This document shows positions 1 through 5,512 of a DNA stretch of 6,509 nt, piece by piece. The translations under genes and the position numbers were made by a program. Source of the DNA: Chitinophagales bacterium (GTDB lineage Bacteria > Bacteroidota > Bacteroidia > Chitinophagales > JADIYW01); assembly GCA_020848315.1 (NCBI GenBank), contig JADLAH010000208.1:1-6509 (forward strand). Reading direction: 5' to 3'. The notes beneath the pieces are model-generated. The model searched no databases, was not told the origin of the DNA, and saw only the letters and a list, made by a program, of their open reading frames with translations. Numbering within the stretch: position 1 is the stretch's first letter; the number at the start of each line of letters is the position of its first letter.

Positions 1-846
1 TCCAATGGGAACAACGCGTGGAACAGCGGTAAGATAGTAATTGCCGCGGATGAAAACCTGAAGGCAATACTTCCGCAGCTTACACAAATCTATCAGCATC
101 AATTTCCAAAGGCAGAAGTGACGCTGCAATTCCGCCCGCAGCATACCATTCTCAACGATTTTCAGGAAGGTAAAATATCCTCGATGATAGTGAGTCGTCC
201 GCTGACTGCCAAAGAAGTGGAGAATGCCACCGCGATACAAACGGTGAAAGTGCAGCAGCATGTTTTCGCATACGATGCTGTCGCCGCGATTGCCGCTAAA
301 AATGCTTCCGTGAAGGAACTCGATATCCGTCAGATTGCCGCTTATCTGCAGCCGGGCGCTACGGTACAGCTGGTATTTGACAATGCAGCATCCGGCGTGG
401 CACGCAATATCATCGAAAATACGGGCGTGGAACCTGCGTTATTTAAACAGGCACTCGCGGTTTCTTCCGTGCAGGCAGTGATTGATTATGTAGCGGCACA
501 TCCCAATGCCATCGGATTTATTCCTTATAACCAACTGAGTGATGAAGACAGCCCCGAAGCAAAAGCATGGATGTCGAAGGTGAATGTGTTGCCGGTCCGC
601 AAAGGTGATACGCTGGCCGTCATTTCACAGTACAGCATCGCGACATTCACATACCCTTTGCAGAGTCAGTTGAATCTGGTGTTGGGCAATAATCCCGAAC
701 TCGTGGGACGCGGCTTTGCCAATTTCCTGTTTCGCGAAAAGGCATCCAAAATCCTGCTGAAAGCGGGCATGGTGCCGCGCTATTTGCCGGTGCGCAAAAT
801 AAATGTGCACGACAAGTTGCAGGTGAAGGAAGAGAAGCCCTTATAA
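1..846 (+). CDS. PstS-like substrate-binding protein, C-terminal part (5' truncated)
   Basis: The reading frame is open from the first base to the TAA at 844-846, giving 281 visible residues; the start and any lipoprotein signal lie upstream of the window. A GTG at 118 is in frame but lies inside the fold, so it is not taken as the start. The protein resembles the PBP-like domain of PstS-type phosphate-binding proteins common in Bacteroidota: an early strand GKIVIAADENL, a segment MIVSRPLTAKE, a ligand-loop-like stretch FDNAASGVARNI, then NAIGFIPYNQLSD and a C-terminal GFANFLFREKASKILLKAG followed by MVPRYLPVR. Such proteins sit in the periplasm or on the inner membrane as lipoproteins and bind phosphate or a similar anion. 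No pst transporter genes follow; the next gene, 61 bp on, is citrate synthase. The ligand is therefore uncertain. The 847-907 gap is A/T-rich with no visible hairpin. Family call is fairly secure, exact role is not. Confidence 0.8.
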   Translation, partial: SNGNNAWNSGKIVIAADENLKAILPQLTQIYQHQFPKAEVTLQFRPQHTILNDFQEGKISSMIVSRPLTAKEVENATAIQTVKVQQHVFAYDAVAAIAAKNASVKELDIRQIAAYLQPGATVQLVFDNAASGVARNIIENTGVEPALFKQALAVSSVQAVIDYVAAHPNAIGFIPYNQLSDEDSPEAKAWMSKVNVLPVRKGDTLAVISQYSIATFTYPLQSQLNLVLGNNPELVGRGFANFLFREKASKILLKAGMVPRYLPVRKINVHDKLQVKEEKPL

Positions 847-907
847 TAATATCTTAACTTTCAATCTCACTTTTCTTTTTGTATTTTTATAATCTCATTT
901 ACACGTT

Positions 908-2167
908 ATGGCAGAAGATAAAGTAATTATTACGTACGCTGGAAAATCTACCGAATGTCCGGTAATTATCGGCACTGAACAAGAGCCTGCAATGGATATT
1001 GCAAACCTGAGAGATGACACAGGTCTGGTAACACTCGATTTCGGGTATAAAAATACAGGTGCCACCAAGAGTGCTATTACATTCCTGGATGGAGAACTCG
1101 GTATCCTGCGCTACAGAGGATATGATATCGCGGATCTGGCAGAAAAATCCAATTTCGTGGAAGTTGCTTACTTGTTGTTGTATGGTGAATTGCCTACCGC
1201 ACCTCAGTTAGCGGATTTCACGTCCAAATTACAGGCTAATTCAGATGTGCCGGCAGAGATTGCCACTATCTTGAAGGCCATGCCGAAAAGTACGCATCCG
1301 ATGGCACAACTGGCCGCCGCCACATTGGCACTGTCCGGTGTATATGCCAAGGATTCGGCTAAAGCAACAGAAGAAACCATCATCAACATACTGGCGAAAT
1401 TCCCGGTGTTGGTAGCCATGGTAATGCGCAATACACAGGGACTGGATTTTGTTCCTAATGATAAGAGCCTCGGCTATGTAGAAAACTTCATGAATATGGC
1501 ATTCGGCAAACAAGCCTCTCAGGTGATTGTGGATGCGATGGATAAATTGCTGATTCTGCATGCAGACCATGAACAAAACTGTTCTACGTCTACGGTGAGA
1601 ATGGCGGGTTCATCCAATGCCAATGTATACGCTTCCGTTTCTGCCGGTATTTCCGCGCTGTGGGGGCCACTGCACGGCGGTGCGAATCAGGCGGTATTGG
1701 AGCAACTGGAAGCGATTGAAGCAGACGGCGGCGATACCGCTAAGTTTGTGGCAATGGCAAAAGATAAAGCTTCCGGCTTCCGTCTGATGGGCTTCGGACA
1801 CCGCGTCTACAAAAACTTTGACCCACGCGCCAGAATCATCAAAAAAGCATGTGATGAAGTATTGAACGACCTTGGGGTGCAGGATAAAAAACTGACGATT
1901 GCCATGGAACTGGAGCAGGCTGCCCTGAACGACAGCTACTTCGTAGACAGAAAACTATACCCGAATGTCGACTTCTATTCCGGTATTATCTACAAGGCTA
2001 TCGGCTTCCCTACAGATATGTTCACACCGTTGTTTGCCCTGGGTCGACTGCCGGGATGGGTGGCTCAATGGAAAGAAATGAAAGAGAACAAAGAGCCTAT
2101 CGGTCGTCCGCGTCAGATCTTCACAGGCGCCACACTGCGTCCTTACAAAGAAGTAGAAAATCGTTAA
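908..2167 (+). CDS. gltA: Citrate synthase (type II, GltA-like)
   Basis: Condenses acetyl-CoA with oxaloacetate to citrate and CoA, the entry step of the TCA cycle, in the cytoplasm. The 419-residue product is close to the 427 residues of E. coli GltA and the motifs align with a constant offset of about 7-8. Visible are LRYRGYDIADLAE (67-79), HADHEQNCST (218-227), GPLHGGAN (253-260) with catalytic His256, GFGHRVYKNFDPRA (295-308) with His298 and Arg307, NVDFYSG (353-359) with catalytic Asp355, and the substrate arginines Arg380 (ALGR) and Arg400 (IGRPRQ). These match E. coli His264, His305, Arg314, Asp362, Arg387 and Arg407, so the enzyme should be active. The N-terminal extension of about 50 residues is typical of the hexameric bacterial type. 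The ATG at 908 has no Shine-Dalgarno, normal for Bacteroidota. The gene appears monocistronic, ending in the terminator at 2188-2214. Confidence 0.98.
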   Translation: MAEDKVIITYAGKSTECPVIIGTEQEPAMDIANLRDDTGLVTLDFGYKNTGATKSAITFLDGELGILRYRGYDIADLAEKSNFVEVAYLLLYGELPTAPQLADFTSKLQANSDVPAEIATILKAMPKSTHPMAQLAAATLALSGVYAKDSAKATEETIINILAKFPVLVAMVMRNTQGLDFVPNDKSLGYVENFMNMAFGKQASQVIVDAMDKLLILHADHEQNCSTSTVRMAGSSNANVYASVSAGISALWGPLHGGANQAVLEQLEAIEADGGDTAKFVAMAKDKASGFRLMGFGHRVYKNFDPRARIIKKACDEVLNDLGVQDKKLTIAMELEQAALNDSYFVDRKLYPNVDFYSGIIYKAIGFPTDMFTPLFALGRLPGWVAQWKEMKENKEPIGRPRQIFTGATLRPYKEVENR

Positions 2168-2187
2168 TTCAAGCGATACAACTATAC

Positions 2188-2214
2188 AACCTGCCTACAA
2201 TGGCAGGTTTTTTT
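2188..2214 (+). terminator. Intrinsic terminator of gltA
   Basis: An 8-bp perfect stem, AACCTGCC (2188-2195) pairing with GGCAGGTT (2202-2209), closes a 6-nt loop TACAAT. It is followed by an unbroken run of seven T (2208-2214), the first two of which also pair in the stem. It begins 20 bp after the gltA stop codon. This is the only convincing Rho-independent terminator in the window. Confidence 0.93.
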
Positions 2215-2235
2215 ATGCATATACGGGAAAGTCAG

Positions 2236-2243
2236 TATCTTTG
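2236..2243 (+). promoter_or_regulatory. hflX promoter, Bacteroidota -7 box TATCTTTG
   Basis: TATCTTTG is a perfect match to the Bacteroidota housekeeping sigma -7 consensus TAnnTTTG. A weak -33 element (TTTT/TTTA, 2211-2215, consensus TTTG) lies 20-21 bp upstream, inside the T-tract of the gltA terminator. The hflX ATG begins 10 nt after the box, so the expected transcription start leaves a leader of only a few nucleotides. The box also argues against any hflX start upstream of it, such as the in-frame ATG at 2215. The transcription start itself is inferred. Confidence 0.78.
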
Positions 2244-2253
2244 CAGCACAGGC

Positions 2254-3438
2254 ATGATAGAAGTAAATCCGAAAATAGAAGAACGCGCGGTTTTAGTAGG
2301 GATTATCAGAGATAATCAGACGGCAGAACAGGTGGATGAATACCTGGATGAACTCGCATTTCTGGCAGAAACCGCCGGTGCGGTGACCGTCAAGAAATTC
2401 ACCCAGAAATTAAAACATCCCGATACCCGTTTTTTTGTGGGTAGCGGAAAGTTGGAAGAAATCAGGGCCTACAAAGAATATGCGGATATTAATACCGTAA
2501 TTATTGACGATGAGATTTCGCCGGCTCAGCAGCGCAACCTCGAAGCAGAACTGAAATGTAAAATCCTCGACAGAACGAGCCTGATCCTCGATATCTTCGC
2601 GATGCGCGCGCAGACGGCACAGGCTCGCACACAGGTGGAACTGGCGCAGTTGCAGTACCTGCTGCCGCGATTGAAAGGCTTGTGGACGCACCTCGAAAGA
2701 CAGCGCGGTGGTATCGGTATGCGTGGTCCGGGAGAGAAGGAAATTGAAACCGACCGTCGGGTCATCAACGATAAGGTGGCACGCCTGAAGCGCGAGCTGG
2801 AAATCCTGGATAAGCAGGAGGAAACCCGCCGGAAAACGCGCGGTGAACTGATTCGAGTGGCGCTGGTAGGATATACCAACGTAGGAAAATCCACCATCAT
2901 GAATCTGTTGAGCAAAAGCGAGGTGCTGGCAGAAAACAAACTCTTCGCGACGCTGGATACCACGGTGCGCAAAGTGGTGATTGACAATATTCCATTTCTG
3001 TTGAGTGATACCGTTGGATTCATCCGAAAGCTGCCGCATCATCTCGTAGAGAGTTTCAAATCGACGCTCGACGAAGCCAAAGAGTCCGATATCATCGTAC
3101 ACGTGGTGGATGCTTCGCACGAGAATTTCCGGGATCAGATCAATGTAGTGAACGAAACACTGTCGGAACTGGGTGTTACGAAGCAGCCGCGACTGATAGT
3201 ATTTAATAAGATGGATTTATACCGTGAGAAACACTTTGATAAGTTTCTGCCGGATGATATCAAGCAGGAATTGTCTGCGGAATTTGAGAAAAATATGCGT
3301 TCCTGGATGAACTGCAACTGCGTGTTCATGTCGGCCATCAATAAAGAGCATATCGATGAACTCAGAAATACTATGGTGCTGATGGTGCAGGATATGTACC
3401 ACAAGCGCTATCCGTATAAAAGCAATTTTTACGGGTGA
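2254..3438 (+). CDS. hflX: Ribosome-associated GTPase HflX
   Basis: HflX is a cytoplasmic GTPase that binds the 50S subunit and, in studied bacteria, splits stalled 70S ribosomes under stress. The product is 394 residues from the ATG at 2254. The N-terminal HflX domain (about 10-165) has FFVGSGKLEEI (60-70), DDEISPAQQRNLE (85-97), DRTSLILDIFAMRA (106-119) and the glycine-rich GGIGMRGPGEKEIETDRR (152-169). A charged, helical linker (about 165-197) precedes the G domain: G1 GYTNVGKST (206-214), a G2 threonine in ATLDTT (232-237), G3 DTVGF (252-256), G4 NKMD (318-321) and G5 SAIN (360-363). All GTPase motifs are intact. The frame stays open upstream into gltA (a start at 2056 is possible on paper), but that region holds the gltA coding sequence, its terminator and the promoter box, so 2254 is preferred. 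It faces the metzincin gene with only 19 bp between stops. Confidence 0.96.
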   Translation: MIEVNPKIEERAVLVGIIRDNQTAEQVDEYLDELAFLAETAGAVTVKKFTQKLKHPDTRFFVGSGKLEEIRAYKEYADINTVIIDDEISPAQQRNLEAELKCKILDRTSLILDIFAMRAQTAQARTQVELAQLQYLLPRLKGLWTHLERQRGGIGMRGPGEKEIETDRRVINDKVARLKRELEILDKQEETRRKTRGELIRVALVGYTNVGKSTIMNLLSKSEVLAENKLFATLDTTVRKVVIDNIPFLLSDTVGFIRKLPHHLVESFKSTLDEAKESDIIVHVVDASHENFRDQINVVNETLSELGVTKQPRLIVFNKMDLYREKHFDKFLPDDIKQELSAEFEKNMRSWMNCNCVFMSAINKEHIDELRNTMVLMVQDMYHKRYPYKSNFYG

Positions 3439-3457
3439 TGTGATAAAATCTAATTTA

Positions 3458-4114
3458 TTATTTGCTTTCCCTCACCTGCGGCTCATGGTATTTGTTGGTG
3501 AATTTCCCCAGTACATAGCGGTCTTTTTCCAGCCATCCTGCAATATTCAGTAAGTCGATGTCTTGCTGCCTTACTTTGCGGAAAACGGGATTCAATGTGC
3601 CGCCGCCTTCGCCGGGTCGCACTTTCGGGTCGTACTGAAATTCCGGACTCACCAGTGTTCCTCTCGGATACATGATGCCCGGAATGCCTTTGCCCACTAT
3701 ATTCAAATCTGCCGGATGCGGCAGCCCCAGTGAATGCCCGTATTCATGCGCGGCAGTCGTCGAGCCCGGATACAGGTTGTCGCGCAGGAAATAGCCTGTA
3801 TTGCTGCCTACGGCGTCCATCACCGAGATGTTCCGGTGTGCATAGTCTTCAATGCGGATGAAATTATGCTTTGGCTGCCTGTTTTGTGTGACGGTGTCCG
3901 GCTGCAACAGACTGTTGTATTGCGCGGTAATGCGAAACTGTACTTTGTACAGCCTGTTTTTCCAGTAGATGCGGGCGGCGGCGTCATTCCACATCATTTC
4001 CGTTTCTGCCGCTATCTGTCGGGTAATGGCAAAATCCGCCGCGCCGCCGTAAGTGATAAAGACGGAATGGATGTGGATGCATCCTGCACGGTAGTCCGGT
4101 TCGATGGTGCCCAT
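3458..4114 (-). CDS. Matrixin-like metzincin metalloprotease, no signal peptide seen
   Basis: The 218-residue product carries the full metzincin zinc signature HEYGHSLGLPH (123-133): zinc ligands His123, His127 and His133, and the general base Glu124. A Met-turn GIMYPRG follows, with Met148 fifteen residues after the last histidine. The HE-GHSLGL-H and IMYP wording is closest to matrixins (peptidase family M10), so a zinc endopeptidase is likely. Upstream lie an MMWNDA segment (about 40-45), a strand YKVQFRIT (56-63) and VGSNTGYF (102-109); downstream come QYDPKVRPGEGGGTLNP (160-176) and KVRQQDIDLL (180-189). The ATG at 4114 is preferred over the TTG at 4126 because the TTG lies in the promoter box. 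The N-terminus MGTIEPDYRAGC has no hydrophobic stretch, lipobox or obvious propeptide; a single cysteine is at residue 12. Substrate and location are unknown. Secretion by another route, or a start missed because of a sequence error, cannot be excluded. Confidence 0.85.
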   Translation of the reverse strand: MGTIEPDYRAGCIHIHSVFITYGGAADFAITRQIAAETEMMWNDAAARIYWKNRLYKVQFRITAQYNSLLQPDTVTQNRQPKHNFIRIEDYAHRNISVMDAVGSNTGYFLRDNLYPGSTTAAHEYGHSLGLPHPADLNIVGKGIPGIMYPRGTLVSPEFQYDPKVRPGEGGGTLNPVFRKVRQQDIDLLNIAGWLEKDRYVLGKFTNKYHEPQVRESK

Positions 4115-4123
4115 AGCTTTTGT

Positions 4124-4131
4124 CAAATATA
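4124..4131 (-). promoter_or_regulatory. Metzincin-gene promoter, -7 box TATATTTG
   Basis: Read on the - strand, the sequence is TATATTTG, a perfect TAnnTTTG box, followed by 9 nt and then the ATG of the metzincin gene. No -33 TTTG lies at the usual distance; the nearest one is about 24 nt upstream. The arrangement matches that of hflX and supports the ATG at 4114. Confidence 0.7.
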
Positions 4132-4168
4132 GGAAAAATCAAATTACGCATCATTCAAACCGAATTGC

Positions 4169-4176
4169 TATATTTA
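4169..4176 (+). promoter_or_regulatory. Possible gmhA promoter, -7-like box TATATTTA
   Basis: TATATTTA matches TAnnTTTG at all but the last base and lies 19 nt before the gmhA ATG. There is no good -33 element; a TTA at 4144-4146 is 22 nt upstream. The box is the near mirror image of the - strand box at 4124-4131, as expected for two divergent promoters sharing an 81-bp gap. Weak evidence, mostly position. Confidence 0.42.
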
Positions 4177-4195
4177 CCCGCTCGAATGGTATGGT

Positions 4196-4774
4196 ATGAA
4201 ATCAAAAATAACAGACATATTAAAAGCTTCCCTTTCGGTGAAACAGCAGGTGCTCGAGGATGAACATTTGCTGCAGACGATGGAAGCTGTAACGAAAGTG
4301 GTGGTAGATTGTTTTAAGCACGACGGCAAAGTGCTGTTTTGTGGCAATGGTGGTTCCGCTGCCGACGCGCAGCATCTCGCCGCCGAATTCTCCGGTCGCT
4401 TTTATGTCGACAGAGAGCCCTTGTACGCGGAAGCACTGCACGTCAATACATCTTATCTGACGGCGGTCGCCAACGACTACAGCTACAACGAAGTGTATGC
4501 GCGCCTCGTGAAAGCCAAAGGCCGCAAAGGAGATGTGTTGATTGGCTTGTCCACTTCCGGTAATTCCGGCAATATCATCGAGGCCTTTAAAGTGGCGAAA
4601 GAACGCGGTATGATTATCGTCGGATTTACGGGTGCTACGGGCGGAAAGATGAAGGAATACTGTGATTATCTGATTAATATTCCATCCACCGACACACCGC
4701 GCATCCAGGAGTGTCATATCACTGTCGGACACATCATCTGTCAGTTGGTGGAAGAACAATATTTTGGTATTTAA
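4196..4774 (+). CDS. gmhA: D-sedoheptulose-7-phosphate isomerase
   Basis: Converts sedoheptulose 7-phosphate to D-glycero-D-manno-heptose 7-phosphate, the first step towards ADP- or GDP-activated heptose for LPS, capsule or glycoprotein. The product is 192 residues, the same length as E. coli GmhA. It is a single SIS domain with CGNGGSAADAQHLAAEFSGRF (49-69), the sugar-phosphate loop STSGNSGN (119-126), GFTGATGGKM (143-152) and the C-terminal RIQECHITVGHI (169-180). The zinc and catalytic residues of the E. coli enzyme (His61, Glu65, Gln172, His180) appear here as His60, Glu64, Gln171 and His179, a constant shift of one, so activity is expected. Of three overlapping ATGs (4186, 4191, 4196) only 4196 is in frame. 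It is probably co-transcribed with the nucleotidyltransferase 60 bp downstream. A related SIS isomerase such as DiaA is less likely given the intact zinc and catalytic set and the neighbour. Confidence 0.94.
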   Translation: MKSKITDILKASLSVKQQVLEDEHLLQTMEAVTKVVVDCFKHDGKVLFCGNGGSAADAQHLAAEFSGRFYVDREPLYAEALHVNTSYLTAVANDYSYNEVYARLVKAKGRKGDVLIGLSTSGNSGNIIEAFKVAKERGMIIVGFTGATGGKMKEYCDYLINIPSTDTPRIQECHITVGHIICQLVEEQYFGI

Positions 4775-4834
4775 TCCCGATTAAAAATCCATAAACCGTT
4801 TTTTCTGCAATCCGATATCCAACATACAACACCG

Positions 4835-5512
4835 GTGATTATCCTGGCAGGCGGCTTCGGAACACGCCTCAGCAGTGTGGTGAAAGATGTGCCCAAGCCG
4901 ATGGCGCCGATTCACGGGAAGCCCTTTTTGCACTATATTTTCCGCGAGTTGCAACAGCAGCAGATGCAGCAGGTCATCCTTTCGGTGGGCTATCTCAATC
5001 AGGTGGTACAGGATTATTTCGGCGATAATTATCTCGGTATTTCCATTAAATACGCGGTGGAATACGAGCCACTCGGCACCGGTGGTGGCATCAGAAACGC
5101 CTTTCAATATGTGGAGGACGACGCCTTCGTGTTGAACGGCGATACTTTTTTTGATATTGAATTAACCAAGCTGAAAGCAACAGGTGCCGATATCACGCTG
5201 GCGCTCAAACCTATGTTTCAGTTTGACAGATATGGCACGGTGGAACTCAATGAGGAACATCGCATCGTGTCATTCAACGAAAAACAATACTGCGAGCACG
5301 GACTGATTAACGGCGGCATCTACTATTTCAGAAAATCTTTGTTTGAAAAAATTGAAACGCCGGAGAAATTTTCCTTTGAAAAAGAGGTCCTTGAAAAACA
5401 TCTTTCTGAACTCCGTATTGCAGGCGTCGTTTTTGATAATTATTTCATCGATATCGGCATTCCTGAAGATTACGCGAGAGCGCAACAGGATTTTCAGGAT
5501 GTAGATTTATAG
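4835..5512 (+). CDS. hddC: Sugar-1-phosphate nucleotidyltransferase, HddC-like (heptose-1-P guanylyltransferase)
   Basis: A single GT-A-like nucleotidyltransferase domain of 225 residues, the usual HddC size. Motifs: LAGGFGTRL (4-12) with the downstream lysine in PKPM (20-23) for nucleotide binding, EPLGTGGGI (78-86), NGD (101-103) with metal-binding Asp103, FNEK (147-150), NGGIYYF (159-165) and DIGIPEDY (206-213) with the second metal Asp206. The wording around GTRLSSVVKDVPKPM and GKPFL is typical of HddC, which joins D-glycero-alpha-D-manno-heptose 1-phosphate to GTP giving GDP-heptose; gmhA next door supports this. Another sugar or nucleotide remains possible. The start is uncertain. No ATG occurs before residue 23; GTG at 4835 gives MIILAGG, two or so residues shorter than usual at the first strand, while a CTG at 4805 would add ten residues. 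The frame is open back to the gmhA stop codon. The gene ends inside the 3' end of the opposing nuclease gene. Confidence 0.85.
   Translation: MIILAGGFGTRLSSVVKDVPKPMAPIHGKPFLHYIFRELQQQQMQQVILSVGYLNQVVQDYFGDNYLGISIKYAVEYEPLGTGGGIRNAFQYVEDDAFVLNGDTFFDIELTKLKATGADITLALKPMFQFDRYGTVELNEEHRIVSFNEKQYCEHGLINGGIYYFRKSLFEKIETPEKFSFEKEVLEKHLSELRIAGVVFDNYFIDIGIPEDYARAQQDFQDVDL

Noticed and set aside
874..893. gltA promoter candidates: TCTTTTTG (874-881) and TATAAT (888-893)
   Set aside because: The first misses the key A of TAnnTTTG and has no -33 element; the second is a sigma70-type box in a very A/T-rich stretch, with no -35 partner. Either could be real, but support is too thin to annotate.
2056..2253. 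N-terminal extension of hflX starting inside gltA
   Set aside because: It would be translated from gltA coding sequence, the terminator hairpin and the promoter; HflX homology begins only after the ATG at 2254.
2410..3120. 236-codon open frame on the - strand inside hflX (and a 165-codon one at 2526-3023)
   Set aside because: The opposite strand encodes HflX with every motif intact; the antisense products show no recognisable family motif and no promoter or start signal.
3439..3457. Shared terminator between the convergent hflX and metzincin genes
   Set aside because: The 19-bp A/T-rich gap has no inverted repeat able to form a stem.
3734..4132. 132-codon open frame on the + strand opposite the metzincin gene
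   Set aside because: The - strand carries the HExxHxxGxxH site and Met-turn and a perfect promoter box; the + strand product has no motif.
4220..4759. 179-codon open frame on the - strand across gmhA
   Set aside because: Shadow of gmhA, whose zinc and catalytic residues are all conserved on the + strand.
4775..4834. Possible terminator between gmhA and the hddC-like gene (T-run at 4799-4804)
   Set aside because: The six T are not preceded by a stable hairpin; the only inverted repeat is a 4-bp GATT/AATC.
4950..4976. CAG-rich stretch encoding a glutamine-rich run in the hddC-like gene
   Set aside because: It is short and imperfect and falls in a helix that is variable in this family; probably chance or mild low complexity.
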